Positions 51,339 through 60,757 are shown, counted from the first letter of the stretch. The stretch: 64,000 nucleotides of DNA from Enterococcus mundtii (GCF_002813755.1 NZ_CP018061.1:982001-1046000); one strand, 5' to 3'. Numbers and translations are program-made. Notes: generated by a model not told the origin, from the letters alone.

Positions 51339-52181
51339 ATGACAAACGTAAAAATAGTAACAGATTCTTCTTGTACAATGGAAAAAGCAGTACGAGATCA
51401 TTTGAATATTCATGTTATGCCATTATCAATTATGATCGATGGCGTTGTATATCCTGATGACGATCAACTAGGCGGAGAGAAATTCATGGAAATGATGGCT
51501 AAATCAAAAGCATTACCTAAAACAAGTCAACCGCCGATCGGCGAATTCATTTCAACGTATGATGAATTAGGCCAAGATGGTAGTGAAGTGATTTCCATCC
51601 ATATGACGAAAGGGTTAAGTGGAACGGTTGAAGCTGCAAGACAAGCAAGCAACCTAACGAAAACAAACGTCACAGTCATTGATAGTGATACGACTGACCA
51701 AGGTTTATCTTTCCAAGTGATTCGTGCGGCTGAAATGGCCAAAGAAGGTAAATCAGCAGAAGAGATCCTTGCTGAAATCGAGAAGATCAAAAATAATACA
51801 AAACTTTATATCGGTATCTCCACATTGGATAACTTAGTAAAAGGTGGAAGAATCAGTCGTGCAACTGGTTTACTATCAAGTATGTTGAACATTCGTGTGG
51901 TGATGAACTTCGCTCACTCAGAGCTGATTCCTGTGACAAAAGGTCGTGGGAAAAAGACTTTCGACAAGTGGTTCGATAGCTTGAAGAAAGAATTGAAGGC
52001 TCTACCGAACGTTCGCCAGATCGGTATCTCACATGCAGGTGCGACAGAGCTTGCTCGAGAGTTTGAAGAAGGCTTGAAACAATTGTTTCCCGATATGGAC
52101 ATCCCAGTATTGCATACAAATCCAGTGATTGCTACCCATACAGGGGAAAATGCTTTTGCAATCATGTATTATACCGATTGA
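51339..52181 (+). CDS. DegV family fatty acid-binding protein
   Basis: A 280-residue fatty acid-binding protein of the DegV/FakB fold, which presents exogenous fatty acids to FakA kinase. Signatures are VKIVTDSSCTMEKAV at the N-terminus, SQPPIGEFISTYDEL, IHMTKGLSGTVEAARQAS, VIDSDTTDQGLSFQV and the C-terminal HTNPVIATHTGENAFAIMYY. Which DegV paralogue this is cannot be told. It is monocistronic and ends in two successive hairpins. Confidence 0.9.
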   Translation: MTNVKIVTDSSCTMEKAVRDHLNIHVMPLSIMIDGVVYPDDDQLGGEKFMEMMAKSKALPKTSQPPIGEFISTYDELGQDGSEVISIHMTKGLSGTVEAARQASNLTKTNVTVIDSDTTDQGLSFQVIRAAEMAKEGKSAEEILAEIEKIKNNTKLYIGISTLDNLVKGGRISRATGLLSSMLNIRVVMNFAHSELIPVTKGRGKKTFDKWFDSLKKELKALPNVRQIGISHAGATELAREFEEGLKQLFPDMDIPVLHTNPVIATHTGENAFAIMYYTD

Positions 52182-52203
52182 TGAATGTCAAATAAGAAAT
52201 AGA

Positions 52204-52258
52204 AAGACAGATCATGTGAAGACCAATAGACGTGTTCTTTGTGATCTGTCTTTTTATT
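52204..52258 (+). terminator. terminator after the DegV gene
   Basis: AAGACAGATCA/TGATCTGTCTT (52204-52214, 52242-52252) followed by TTTATT. Confidence 0.88.
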
Positions 52259-52338
52259 CGTTCAAGTGCTACTAGCGTAAGGAAGTGAGGAGGAAAAGAC
52301 ATTTTGAGATGCTCCACTTCCTTTAGCAGATGAGAAAC

Positions 52339-52375
52339 AGCCTCTTTCTTTTTTTCAGAAAAGGGCTATTTTTTT
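52339..52375 (+). terminator. second hairpin with T tract before the ypmR-like gene
   Basis: AGCCTCTTTCT and AGAAAAGGGCT pair with a short internal mismatch and are followed by ATTTTTTT. It may be a back-up terminator or a leader element of the next gene. Confidence 0.65.
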
Positions 52376-52425
52376 AATCGGAATTTTGGTAATATAAGAA
52401 ACAATCATGGTCTAGAGGTGAAACA

Positions 52426-53322
52426 ATGAAACGAATGAAACAACAGTGGTTGATTGTTTTGATCCCTTTATTCACTGCAGTTTTTCTCTTTGTCGGACTC
52501 TCTTTGAGTGTGCCGAAAGCACAGCCTTTGTTAAAACCGGCAGCGTCGGTTACTTCTGAAAGCAATCAAAAAGAAAAGTTACACTATGTAGCAATTGGCG
52601 ATTCATTAACTGAAGGAGTAGGCGACCAGACGAAACAAGGTGGTTTTGTTCCGTTAGTCGCAAATGACATAAAAGACAGATATGGTTTGATAGCCATTGA
52701 AATTGAAAACTACGGTGTAAATGGCGAACGAAGTGATCAAATATTAAAAAGATTGAAAAAAAATGAAGAAATCCAAAAGAATATCGAAACTGCAGACATT
52801 ATTACATTGACTGTTGGTGGGAATGATTTAATGAAAGTGATCCAAAATAATCTTTTTGGTATCAGTATTCGTTCATTCAATAAACCAATCAAGAATTATC
52901 AAGAAAATGTCCAAGCAATCATTGAAGAGATACGAGGGTTAAATAAAGAGGTACCTATCTATATTTTAGGGATCTACAATCCATTTTATTTGAACTTCCC
53001 TGAGATCACAGATATGCAAACGATTGTGGATAACTGGAATGAAGGAACACAGCAAGTAGTAAATGAAGCAGAAAATAGCTATTTTATCCCGATCAATGAT
53101 CTATTGTACCAAGGATTAAATCAAGAGGTCGGAATTACTGAAGCTTCTGATCAGTCAACTTCTAGTGATAGTTCGAACGGGACGAAAAATAATGTGTTAT
53201 ATGAAGAAGATCATTTTCATCCTAATAACTTAGGCTATCAATTGATGGCTAATGCTGTGAGAGATCAATTGATCGAAACGCATGAAAAATGGCTGGTTAA
53301 GGAGGGAAACAAGGATGGATAA
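52426..53322 (+). CDS. SGNH/GDSL hydrolase (YpmR-like), secreted or membrane-anchored
   Basis: A 298-residue esterase/lipase-fold protein with an N-terminal membrane segment (about 10-30). Catalytic blocks are IGDSLTEGVGD (Ser nucleophile), NYGVNGERSDQIL (Gly), TVGGNDLM (Asn) and the C-terminal EDHFHPNNLGY (Asp-His). It acts outside the membrane; the substrate is unknown. Its end overlaps the ypmS-like gene by 8 bases, as in the ypmR-ypmS pair of Bacillus. Confidence 0.88.
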   Translation: MKRMKQQWLIVLIPLFTAVFLFVGLSLSVPKAQPLLKPAASVTSESNQKEKLHYVAIGDSLTEGVGDQTKQGGFVPLVANDIKDRYGLIAIEIENYGVNGERSDQILKRLKKNEEIQKNIETADIITLTVGGNDLMKVIQNNLFGISIRSFNKPIKNYQENVQAIIEEIRGLNKEVPIYILGIYNPFYLNFPEITDMQTIVDNWNEGTQQVVNEAENSYFIPINDLLYQGLNQEVGITEASDQSTSSDSSNGTKNNVLYEEDHFHPNNLGYQLMANAVRDQLIETHEKWLVKEGNKDG

Positions 53323-53971
53323 ACGAAGTTCAACAGTTGAAAAAAACAAAAGGCATAACTATTGGAAATACGCCTTTCTGATTTTATTAGGCCTGATCAT
53401 TGGTTCGACGATTTTCTTAGGTACGCGGATATTCGCCAATCGTGAACCTGATTTGCCAGAAGTACCAGCGATTACAGAAAGACAAGGCGACCCGGTATTG
53501 ACGATCAATACTCAAAAAGAAAAAGTCAACCAACTGATCAGCTTTTTCTTGACAGATTTCCAAGAAGGACAAGATATCAAGTATAAATTTTATTTAGAAA
53601 ATGAAGCATTGCTTAATGGTACGTTTGAAGTGTTAGGATTCCCTATCGACTTTTACTTGTATTTTGATCCGTATGTAATGGAAAATGGCAATGTTCAGTT
53701 AAAAGCAAAAAGTCTATCGATCGGTACATTGAATCTGCCGATCAGAGATGTGATGAATATGATCAAGCGAAATTACAAACTACCTGAATGGATCGAGATC
53801 AATACAGAGGATTTAACGATCATGTTACGATTAGATCAATTCCGTATGCAAAATGGAATGTACATCAAAGCGGACAAAATTGATTTAGTCAACGACGATA
53901 TTCGCTTTAGTTTGTATTTACCAAAAGATTCCTCAACGACGGAAGAAACGACCGAATCTAGTACTAATTAA
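53315..53971 (+). CDS. YpmS family membrane-anchored protein
   Basis: A 218-residue protein with one N-terminal membrane helix (about 18-38) and an extracellular domain of the DUF2140/YpmS type ([49 protein letters not shown]). Function is unknown, but it is consistently paired with the SGNH hydrolase YpmR. ATG 53315 follows AAGGAGGG; the open frame extends upstream into ypmR. Confidence 0.85.
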   Translation: MDKRSSTVEKNKRHNYWKYAFLILLGLIIGSTIFLGTRIFANREPDLPEVPAITERQGDPVLTINTQKEKVNQLISFFLTDFQEGQDIKYKFYLENEALLNGTFEVLGFPIDFYLYFDPYVMENGNVQLKAKSLSIGTLNLPIRDVMNMIKRNYKLPEWIEINTEDLTIMLRLDQFRMQNGMYIKADKIDLVNDDIRFSLYLPKDSSTTEETTESSTN

Positions 53972-54000
53972 GTGATATCTCGAGAGTAAGGGAGGAATCA

Positions 54001-54522
54001 ATGATGGAACGAGCAATATTTGCAGGAGGATGTTTTTGGTGTATGATCCAGCCTTTTGATACATTACCAGGCATCCATACGATCATGTCCGGTTATACTG
54101 GTGGGCATGTACCAAATCCAACGTACGAACAAGTGAAGGCCAAAACAACAGGACATACTGAAGCAGTAGAAATCTTGTATGATCCTGAATTGATCTCATA
54201 CGAAGCATTACTTGAGCTTTATTGGCAACAAACGGACCCTACAGACGCTTTTGGTCAATTTGAAGATCGAGGCGATAATTACCGACCTGTGATTTTTTAT
54301 ACTACAGAAGAACAACGTCAAAAAGCTGAAAAAAGCAAACAACAACTTGCAGCAAGTGGTCGCTTTATTGATCCTATCGTTACGACGATCGAGCCAGCGG
54401 AGACCTTTTATTTAGCAGAAGATGAGCATCAAGATTACTACAAAAAAAATCCTGAGAACTTTGAGCGTAATCATGCGCGTCGTGCAGCATTTATTGCTGC
54501 CAATTGGGAGGGAAATCAATGA
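54001..54522 (+). CDS. msrA: peptide-methionine (S)-S-oxide reductase MsrA
   Basis: Repairs S-oxidised methionine. The 173-residue protein has the catalytic Cys in [36 protein letters not shown], and [15 protein letters not shown]. The C-terminal resolving Cys common in longer MsrA proteins is absent; the nearby second Cys of CFWC may take that role. Either of two adjacent ATGs (54001, 54004) may be used, after AAGGGAGG. It overlaps the next gene by 4 bases (ATGA). Confidence 0.95.
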   Translation: MMERAIFAGGCFWCMIQPFDTLPGIHTIMSGYTGGHVPNPTYEQVKAKTTGHTEAVEILYDPELISYEALLELYWQQTDPTDAFGQFEDRGDNYRPVIFYTTEEQRQKAEKSKQQLAASGRFIDPIVTTIEPAETFYLAEDEHQDYYKKNPENFERNHARRAAFIAANWEGNQ

Positions 54523-54746
54523 ATCGCAGCTTCTATCACTATCTGATGACTCTTCGTGGAGGGAAATCTTCTGATGCGTTATCAACTTTTGCAACCGAAG
54601 CTGGAAAAGATATCCAGTTTCCGAAACATAGTACAAGTTATGAAGAAATTTCTGATTATTTAGAAATGAATGTTGATTATTTGCCCTCTATGGATATCTT
54701 TGATACGGCTTGGGATCATTATTTAGAGAATAATCATCTCACCTGA
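54519..54746 (+). CDS. YozE family (UPF0346) protein
   Basis: A 75-residue helical protein with the UPF0346 pattern ([48 protein letters not shown]). Function unknown. ATG 54519 follows GGAGGG and overlaps the msrA stop, indicating translational coupling. Confidence 0.9.
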   Translation: MNRSFYHYLMTLRGGKSSDALSTFATEAGKDIQFPKHSTSYEEISDYLEMNVDYLPSMDIFDTAWDHYLENNHLT

Positions 54747-54996
54747 TCAATGGGATCTGGTATGAAGAGTATGACTTAAAAAAAGACGAGACAAGTACTG
54801 CTTTGGCAATATTTTTGAATAGCCCTATTTGGTCGAGTGATTTTGGACTATTCAATTATTTCTAAAACATAGTACGTTTGTCCGTCTTTTTTCGCACCTA
54901 TCTGTAAATGATCATTGAACCATTCGCTTTTTCTGTAGTTATTCTATATAATGAGGGTAATAGGTTAAGATTTTACGAGGGATGGATTGATGGGCT

Positions 54997-55548
54997 TTGA
55001 CAAAAAAGCAGCTTTATATTGACCGTTTTTGGTTATTTATTAAATTTTTACTTTGTTCCATAGTGATTGCATTTATTTTACGAGGATTTATATTGATCCC
55101 AGTACCAGTGGAAGGGAACTCGATGGAGAATGTCCTTAAACAAGGGGATATGGTCGTTATGGAAAAATTCTCTGAAATCAGACGATTTGATGTGGTCGTT
55201 TTCCAACTTTCAGATGGAACCATCTATATCAAAAGAGTCATTGGTTTACCGGGAGAAACCATTAGTTATGAAAAGGATCAACTAAAAATCAACGACCAAC
55301 TAATCGAAGAACCTTATTTAAGTAAAAATATCCGTTCGGACCACGAAAATGCACCTTATACTACCGATTTTACCTTGGAAGAGTTGACAGGATATACAGA
55401 ATTACCTGAAGATAGCTATTTTGTTTTGGGGGATAATCGCCGTGTGTCAAAAGATAGTCGTTCATTTGGAACAATATCTAGAGATGAAATTTTAGGAAAA
55501 GCGAGATTTGTGTATTACCCATTGAATGAAATCAAATGGATCAGATAA
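54997..55548 (+). CDS. lepB: type I signal peptidase
   Basis: Removes signal peptides from secreted proteins at the outer face of the membrane. The 183-residue protein has one N-terminal membrane helix, the catalytic Ser in PVEGNSMENVL, the general-base Lys in YIKRVIGLPGE, and LGDNRRVSKDSRSFG. The start is a problem. An in-frame TGA sits at 54988-54990, so TTG 54997 is the first usable start, preceded by GAGGGATGG. ATG 54990 is in another frame and would join this frame if the six-A run at 55001-55006 were one base shorter, giving MGFDKKQLYIDRFW. Confidence 0.92.
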   Translation: MTKKQLYIDRFWLFIKFLLCSIVIAFILRGFILIPVPVEGNSMENVLKQGDMVVMEKFSEIRRFDVVVFQLSDGTIYIKRVIGLPGETISYEKDQLKINDQLIEEPYLSKNIRSDHENAPYTTDFTLEELTGYTELPEDSYFVLGDNRRVSKDSRSFGTISRDEILGKARFVYYPLNEIKWIR

Positions 55549-55554
55549 AATAAA

Positions 55555-55597
55555 AGAAGACTCTCCAATAACTATATGTTGGAAAGTCTTCTTTTTT
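55555..55597 (+). terminator. terminator after lepB
   Basis: AGAAGACT-CCAA pairs with TTGG-AGTCTTCT and ends in TTTTTT; the opposite strand also has a short T tract for the convergent gene. Confidence 0.8.
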
Positions 55598-55599
55598 GA

Positions 55600-55998
55600 T
55601 TATATTTTCATCCACATTGGTTCCAATGTATTTCCATCAGGATCTTGTACTTCAAGAGAATACATTTCTTCTTCCGGTATTCCCATATCGACTGTATGGT
55701 AGCTACCACCATTTTCTTTTGCAATTTCACCAAAACGTTTGACTTCAGCAGCATTTGCTAAACTAAAAGCAATCAGTGCACCGCTCATTTTTTTTGTGTC
55801 AGCGATTTCTTTGTCTTTTAAGAATTTTTTGTAAAAGTCATGTGTCAAGAGCATCACCCAAAATGTGTCATCCCAAACCATCGCGCTTGCTTCTTCAGTC
55901 GAAAATTCTTTATTTTGTTTGAATCCTAATTTTGTATAGAATTCGACCGAGCGACCAACATCTTGCACAGGGAAATTGACAAAAACCATTGTGTTCAT
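55600..55998 (-). CDS. VOC (glyoxalase/bleomycin-resistance fold) family protein
   Basis: A 132-residue protein made of two beta-alpha-beta-beta-beta units (FVNFPVQDVGRSVEFYTKLGF; VQDPDGNTLEPMWM). The C-terminal half has a PDGN..E metal-ligand-type position, and the substrate is unknown. Related lactic acid bacterial proteins are annotated simply as VOC or glyoxalase-like; there is no basis to call it a resistance gene. The ribosome binding site on the minus strand is AAAAGGAG. Confidence 0.85.
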   Translation of the reverse strand: MNTMVFVNFPVQDVGRSVEFYTKLGFKQNKEFSTEEASAMVWDDTFWVMLLTHDFYKKFLKDKEIADTKKMSGALIAFSLANAAEVKRFGEIAKENGGSYHTVDMGIPEEEMYSLEVQDPDGNTLEPMWMKI

Positions 55999-56087
55999 CT
56001 TGCTACAGCTCCTTTTTAATTTTCCTCTATCATGCGCTCGTCGGTAAGCGTTGTCAAAGTATTTAACTTGGGGAAGAATTTTTTATT

Positions 56088-56555
56088 TTATTGGACGTAT
56101 CCGCTAAAAGTATAATCAACAGTACTATAAAATTCGTAATAAAATCTTGAACTTTGATCTGTCATACTAAGAGTACTAGAAATCGTAGAGCCAGCTGGAA
56201 CGAAGTGTGTTTTTAAGACGGCATGATTGGCAGAATTTCTCATTCGAATTTCTAAGGTTCCGCGACCTTGATTGTGGAAGGAATAATTATACGTATTTTT
56301 TCCTAATATATTGTAGTTAGAATATAAATAATATTTGCCACTATAAGTGCCAGATATTGAACAACGTCCTGACGAAGCTACGTTCCAGTTTGCCGTTGGC
56401 ACATTGGCTCCTCTGACCAACGAAGGGGTCAAGTTGATTAAACTTGATTCTGTATTTGTGGCTTCAACACTTAATTGATCTGCATCTACTGACTGTTGTG
56501 GAATGGACAAACCAAATAATAAGAAAATAGTAGAGAACATAAATAATTTTTTCAT
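56088..56555 (-). CDS. small secreted protein of unknown function
   Basis: A 155-residue secreted protein with a clear signal peptide (about 1-25, ending SVDA). The mature part is beta-rich, with many Ser, Tyr and Asn residues (GRCSISGTYSGKYYLYSNYNILGKNTYNYSFHNQGRGTLEIRMRN) and a C-terminus SRFYYEFYSTVDYTFSGYVQ; this looks like one small beta-sandwich. No family recognised. It is divergently transcribed from a membrane-bound Xre-type regulator gene with two palindromes between them, so regulator and secreted protein probably belong together. The ribosome binding site is AAGGAG. Confidence 0.75.
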   Translation of the reverse strand: MKKLFMFSTIFLLFGLSIPQQSVDADQLSVEATNTESSLINLTPSLVRGANVPTANWNVASSGRCSISGTYSGKYYLYSNYNILGKNTYNYSFHNQGRGTLEIRMRNSANHAVLKTHFVPAGSTISSTLSMTDQSSRFYYEFYSTVDYTFSGYVQ

Positions 56556-56580
56556 AAGTACTCCTTTTTGTTATTTTTTA

Positions 56581-56627
56581 GTGAACGTTCACCTCTTGAT
56601 AATAAGTGTTTTGTTTCACATTTTCAA
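56581..56627 (-). promoter_or_regulatory. promoter of the secreted-protein gene with a 12-base palindrome at the start site
   Basis: On the minus strand TTGAAA (56627-56622) and TATTAT (56604-56599) are 17 bases apart. The perfect palindrome GTGAACGTTCAC (56581-56592) falls at the expected transcription start, an operator-like position. Confidence 0.6.
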
Positions 56628-56652
56628 TAGCAAGAATCCTTGTTTTACAAGG

Positions 56653-56669
56653 TGTCACAGATTGTGACA
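56653..56669 (+). promoter_or_regulatory. inverted repeat TGTCACA-gat-TGTGACA between the divergent genes
   Basis: Perfect 7-base arms with a 3-base centre, between the two divergent promoters and upstream of both -35 regions; a candidate regulator-binding site. Confidence 0.5.
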
Positions 56670-56766
56670 TCGAATAATAAGAAATATATCGATTCGTTTC
56701 AATAATTCGCTTTTAAGTTCTTTTATGAAATGGTTATAATGAGAGATAGAATAAGGAGGCGATGTT

Positions 56767-57411
56767 GTGGATTTTGGTAAAATATTAAAAGAAAAAAGGC
56801 ATCAAGCAGGAATTACACAGGAAGAATTGGCAAAGAGATTAAATGTTAGTCGTTCAGCTATTTCTAATTGGGAAATCGGCAGAAATTACCCAGACATACA
56901 TACACTAGTGGAAATATCGACAAGCTTAGGTGTGTCTTTAGACGAACTATTGGAAAATTCTACTATGACTGACACGATGATTGATACTACTAAAGAAATT
57001 GAGGTGAATCAGAAAAAAAAGCGAGGAAAATTGTTTTTTGTAGTAGCACTGTGTTCGAGTGTTTTAGTCATGTCAATTTTATTTTTTTCATTTTCTAATC
57101 AACCGACGATTGTCTTGAATGCAGTTGAAAACGCCCATTCAGAAGATGTAGCGCTCTTTAACAAAGAAGATATCAAAGATATTACTCTCAAAGACAAGAA
57201 AATGACTATTCTTTTTACTATACCTAAAGACAGTGAATATGTTGGCTACTATGTCGACGGAAGTAATCAAAAAGGATTTGTAAATCTTGATATATATAAG
57301 ACTGCTAATTCTGATGTCAATCAGCGGAAATTAGTTCATGATGGACTGATTGAAGTAGATTTAGATATGTTTTCAAAAGTGAATAAAATTAGTGTGAATT
57401 ATAAAAAATAA
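56767..57411 (+). CDS. membrane-bound Xre-type regulator
   Basis: A 214-residue protein: an N-terminal Xre/Cro helix-turn-helix (FGKILKEKRHQAGITQEELAKRLNVSRSAISNWEIGRNYPDIHTLVEIS, residues 3-51), a charged linker, one membrane helix (about 90-108) and an extracellular C-terminal domain of about 100 residues. The DNA-binding part faces the cytoplasm and the C-terminus the outside, so it may sense an outside signal directly. It is divergent from the small secreted protein. TATAAT at 56735-56740 is its probable -10; the ribosome binding site is AAGGAGG, and GTG/ATG choice near 56767 does not change the domain. No operon partner downstream. Confidence 0.8.
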   Translation: MDFGKILKEKRHQAGITQEELAKRLNVSRSAISNWEIGRNYPDIHTLVEISTSLGVSLDELLENSTMTDTMIDTTKEIEVNQKKKRGKLFFVVALCSSVLVMSILFFSFSNQPTIVLNAVENAHSEDVALFNKEDIKDITLKDKKMTILFTIPKDSEYVGYYVDGSNQKGFVNLDIYKTANSDVNQRKLVHDGLIEVDLDMFSKVNKISVNYKK

Positions 57412-58184
57412 AGCGTATTGCAAGAAGTATTCATAAATAGCTGTATGAGGACAAATGAAGGAGTTCTATCGTTAGTAAAGGTCATTATGGCAAAATAAAA
57501 ATCTTCTAAAAAACTTTTAGAAATCAGGTGAATCTTCTTGTCAACGAGCTGTATACTTCGAGTCGGATCAGGTTAAAAAAGTAAGCTTCATGGAACGAAT
57601 CGTTTAGTCGATTGTTTTACGGAGCTTACTTTTTTTCTTTACTATGCAAGTTATTTTTTCTATTGATTTCTTTCTATCATGGGCTGATTGATCGTTTGAC
57701 TTTTTCAAAAACTGTCTAATGACGAACGTTAAAAGATCGACTAGGAATCAGAAACATGAAGTATTCCTCTTGTGAATAGATCGGACAAAGTATTTTATCA
57801 TGATTAAGGTATTCCATCCTCATCAAATATTTTTGTCCATTGTATGATCTGAATAAGCATATTTTGACTTGCAATAAGCACGCCATCAGTCACTTCCTTG
57901 ATTGCAGCTTCTGTAGTTCACCTTTCTTGAACAAATTCCCCATAAATTAAGCATGGATTTTCTTCTCCAGAGTCTCTCATCATCTGTGGCTACACTTTCT
58001 GAGATAAGAATGAAATGAAGACTTGGATCAATAGTAAATATTTTTAGGAGAGTAAACATTCTCCTTGATTGACTTTAACAGATGGAAACCTGCTTGTTGA
58101 ATGGATGTCTCTCTTTCTATTTTTTGAACATGAGGTGGAATCAATATGATAAACTGAAGAAAAGAGTTGAAAGTGAGGAGCTAG
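57412..58184 (+). other. long gene-poor region with a terminator and a decayed gene
   Basis: No intact gene in 773 bases. A hairpin pairing AAAAAAGTAAGCT (57575-57587) with AGCTTACTTTTTTT (57623-57636) looks like a terminator. From 57804 to 58059 the minus strand carries remnants of a gene (listed separately). The rest shows nothing I can name. Confidence 0.6.
57804..58059 (-). pseudogene. decayed gene remnant on the minus strand
   Basis: From ATG 58059 the minus strand reads MFTLLKIFTIDPSLHFILISESVATDDERLWRR. After a frameshift it reads ENPCLIYGEFVQER, then one in-frame stop, then TTEAAIKEVTDGVLIASQNMLIQIIQWTKIFDEDGIP to a stop at 57804. The segments look like protein, but no single frame is open, and I recognise no family. 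Confidence 0.4.
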
Positions 58185-58961
58185 ATGATCGAAAAGAAAC
58201 CAAAAGGACGAGACGGTGTAGTGATCCAAGAAGAGCAGGTGATTCGTCCTAAGAAAGTCTGGTCGGAGGAGGTCCAAAAATTTTTAAGTTACCTAAGGAA
58301 CCAAGGTATAACTTATGTGCCAGAACCACTAGGCTATGATGAGAAAGGAAATGAAGTGGTATCTTATCTCGCAGGTGAGGTCTATGATTATCCTTTGCCC
58401 CCTCAATTGTTGACGGACAGTGCCATTTGTTCAGCAGGTCGATTGTTAAGAGACTTCCACGACCAGAATCAAGGATACCTTACTTCTTTAAGTGGCACAG
58501 AACCGTGGATGCTACATTCATTCGGAGAGCATGAGGTAATGTGTCACAATGATTTTGCGCCATACAACGTGACAACGGAAAATGGTCTAGCCATTGGTAT
58601 CATTGATTTTGACACGATCACACCAGGACCAAGAATCTGGGATGTAAGTTATGCCGCCTATCGCTGGGTACCTTTAGCGGCAAATCAAGGAGATCCGATC
58701 ACGGATGAAACGTGTCATCGTTTAAAAAAATTTGTTGAAGCATACAGACTAAATGAGTCTGCGTATCCAGATTTGATCCCCACGATGATCAGACGACTTT
58801 CTTATATGATAGATTTCATCACTGACGCAGCAAGTCGCGGAGAAACAAATTTTCAAGCAAATATTCAAGAGGGCCATCTAAAAAAATACGAGCAAGATAG
58901 TCAATGGTTGCTCGATAATGAGAAAAAGATTCTTAGAAAGTTGCAAAATGAAGAAACTTGA
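58185..58961 (+). CDS. aminoglycoside phosphotransferase (APH)-family kinase
   Basis: A 258-residue member of the APH/choline kinase fold. The catalytic loop is VMCHNDFAPYNVT and the metal-binding Asp is in GIIDFDTITPGPRIWDVSYAAY. These motifs define a small-molecule kinase, not aminoglycoside resistance; the physiological substrate is unknown. It starts after GTGAGGAGC and precedes rbgA by 120 bases with a separate promoter between. Confidence 0.82.
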   Translation: MIEKKPKGRDGVVIQEEQVIRPKKVWSEEVQKFLSYLRNQGITYVPEPLGYDEKGNEVVSYLAGEVYDYPLPPQLLTDSAICSAGRLLRDFHDQNQGYLTSLSGTEPWMLHSFGEHEVMCHNDFAPYNVTTENGLAIGIIDFDTITPGPRIWDVSYAAYRWVPLAANQGDPITDETCHRLKKFVEAYRLNESAYPDLIPTMIRRLSYMIDFITDAASRGETNFQANIQEGHLKKYEQDSQWLLDNEKKILRKLQNEET

Positions 58962-58972
58962 GAATAAGACGT

Positions 58973-59000
58973 TTGATTTTTAGTTTTTTTCTTGTATACT
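58973..59000 (+). promoter_or_regulatory. rbgA-rnhB promoter
   Basis: TTGATT (58973-58978), a 16-base spacer and TATACT (58995-59000). Confidence 0.65.
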
Positions 59001-59081
59001 CCTAGAAGTGTAGTTCATTCAAGTACTGTATAAGTAAAAGAGCAAATTTTTAGATTTTAAGTTTTAGAGGAGGAAACACCA

Positions 59082-59942
59082 ATGACTATTCAATGGTTCC
59101 CAGGACATATGGCGAAGGCCAGACGTGAAGTTTCAGAAAAGATGAAATATGTTGATATCGTCTTTGAGTTAGTTGATGCACGACTACCTTTGTCTTCACG
59201 TAATCCAATGTTAGATCAAATCATCCAACAAAAACCAAGACTTGTTTTATTAAATAAAGCTGATCTAGCTGATCCGCAACAAACGAAATTATGGCAACAA
59301 TACTTTAGAAATCAAGGACATCAAGCCCTAGCAATCACCGCTCAAGAAAGTAAAGGAATCAAAGCGTTGATCCCTGCGGCAAAAGAAGCACTGAAAGAAA
59401 AACGAGAAAGAGACGCAGCTCGTGGCATCAAACCTCGAGCAATCCGCGCGATGGTCCTAGGAATTCCTAATGTAGGGAAATCGACATTGATGAATCGTTT
59501 AGTGGGCAAAAAAATTGCACAGACAGGGAATAAGCCTGGGGTAACGAAAGGACAACAATGGCTTCGTTTAGGAAGTGAATTAGAACTATTAGATACACCT
59601 GGTATTTTATGGCCTAAGTTTGAAGATGAAGAAATCGGTAAAAAACTAGCCTTGACTGGTGCAATCAAAGACCAATTGGTACACCTTGATGATCTAGCAA
59701 TTTACGGCTTAGATTTCTTTGCCCGTTACTACCCTAATAAAATCCGCGAACGTTATGGATTATCAATAGAAGAAGAGCAACAAGTTGCACCTGAGTTATT
59801 GATGACGATCACGGAACGGAGAGGGTATCGACAAGATTATGACCGTGGGAGCGAGGTAGTTGTTTTTGATATCCGCCAAGGGAAACTAGGTCGCTATACT
59901 TTAGATCGTTGTGAAGAAATGGAAGAGACTACTCATGAGTGA
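59082..59942 (+). CDS. rbgA: ribosome biogenesis GTPase RbgA (YlqF)
   Basis: Essential in Bacillus for late 50S assembly. The 286-residue protein is circularly permuted: G4 (LLNKADL) comes before G1 ([14 protein letters not shown]), then G3 (DTPGIL). It starts [17 protein letters not shown], the family's N-terminal signature. The ribosome binding site is GAGGAGG. It overlaps rnhB by 8 bases, matching the rbgA-rnhB pair of Bacillus. Confidence 0.97.
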   Translation: MTIQWFPGHMAKARREVSEKMKYVDIVFELVDARLPLSSRNPMLDQIIQQKPRLVLLNKADLADPQQTKLWQQYFRNQGHQALAITAQESKGIKALIPAAKEALKEKRERDAARGIKPRAIRAMVLGIPNVGKSTLMNRLVGKKIAQTGNKPGVTKGQQWLRLGSELELLDTPGILWPKFEDEEIGKKLALTGAIKDQLVHLDDLAIYGLDFFARYYPNKIRERYGLSIEEEQQVAPELLMTITERRGYRQDYDRGSEVVVFDIRQGKLGRYTLDRCEEMEETTHE

Positions 59943-60702
59943 ATCGATCCAGAGTATCAAAGAAAAACTGAAACAAATCACAACACTTGATGATCCGATA
60001 GTTACACAACTAAGATTAGACACAAGAAAAGGTGTCCAACAAGCATTAGGCTCTTTTGAAAAACGCTTAGCAAAGGAAGCTTTGCTTCGTGAAAAATATG
60101 AGACGATGTCCTTCTACGAAAATGAAGGATATGCTCAAGGACATGAACTGATTGCAGGGATCGACGAGGTAGGAAGAGGTCCCTTGGCTGGTCCTGTAGT
60201 ATCCGCAGCTGTTATTTTACCTAAAGGTGTAGAGATTTACGGATTGAACGATTCCAAGCAATTATCTGAAAAAAAACGTGAAGAACTGTATGAACAGATT
60301 CAAGAAAAAGCCCTCTCCATCGGGATTGGTGTGATCGATGAGCAGACGATCGATCGTGTCAATATTTACGAAGCAAGTAAATTAGCGATGTGTGAAGCTG
60401 TTAAAGAATTGACACCAGAGCCTACGTATTTATTGATCGATGCGATGACTTTAGATCTGCCGATTGCACAAAATAAACTGATCAAAGGAGATGCTCGTTC
60501 AATTTCGATTGCTGCTGCCAGTATCATTGCAAAAGTCTATCGTGACCGTTTGATGAAAGAATACGAGTTACAATATCCTGGCTATGGTTTTGCCAAGAAT
60601 GCAGGTTATGGAACAAAGGAACACCTCTTAGGATTAGCACAACATGGCATCACGCCAATCCATCGTAAAAGTTTTGCACCAGTCAAACAATATTTATCAT
60701 AA
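59935..60702 (+). CDS. rnhB: ribonuclease HII
   Basis: Removes RNA from RNA-DNA hybrids and misincorporated ribonucleotides. The 255-residue protein has the Firmicutes N-terminal extension, then [21 protein letters not shown] (catalytic Asp-Glu), [31 protein letters not shown] and [15 protein letters not shown]. The track frame opens at 59911; ATG 59935 overlaps the rbgA stop and gives the same length as B. subtilis RnhB. Confidence 0.96.
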   Translation: MSESIQSIKEKLKQITTLDDPIVTQLRLDTRKGVQQALGSFEKRLAKEALLREKYETMSFYENEGYAQGHELIAGIDEVGRGPLAGPVVSAAVILPKGVEIYGLNDSKQLSEKKREELYEQIQEKALSIGIGVIDEQTIDRVNIYEASKLAMCEAVKELTPEPTYLLIDAMTLDLPIAQNKLIKGDARSISIAAASIIAKVYRDRLMKEYELQYPGYGFAKNAGYGTKEHLLGLAQHGITPIHRKSFAPVKQYLS

Positions 60703-60707
60703 GTGAT

Positions 60708-60754
60708 GCGCCACTTTTCACGTATCTTATAAAAAAGATTAGAAAAGGTGGCGC
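60708..60754 (+). promoter_or_regulatory. hairpin that sequesters the dprA ribosome binding site
   Basis: GCGCCACTTTTC (60708-60719) pairs with GAAAAGGTGGCGC (60742-60754) with one bulged G. The right arm contains the AAAGGTGG Shine-Dalgarno of dprA, whose ATG is at 60758. The short T stretch after it makes it a poor terminator. Confidence 0.55.
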
Positions 60755-60757
60755 TTT

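Noticed and set aside
58185..58961. Aminoglycoside resistance gene
   Set aside because: Only the general APH/choline-kinase motifs are visible; these occur in many unrelated small-molecule kinases.
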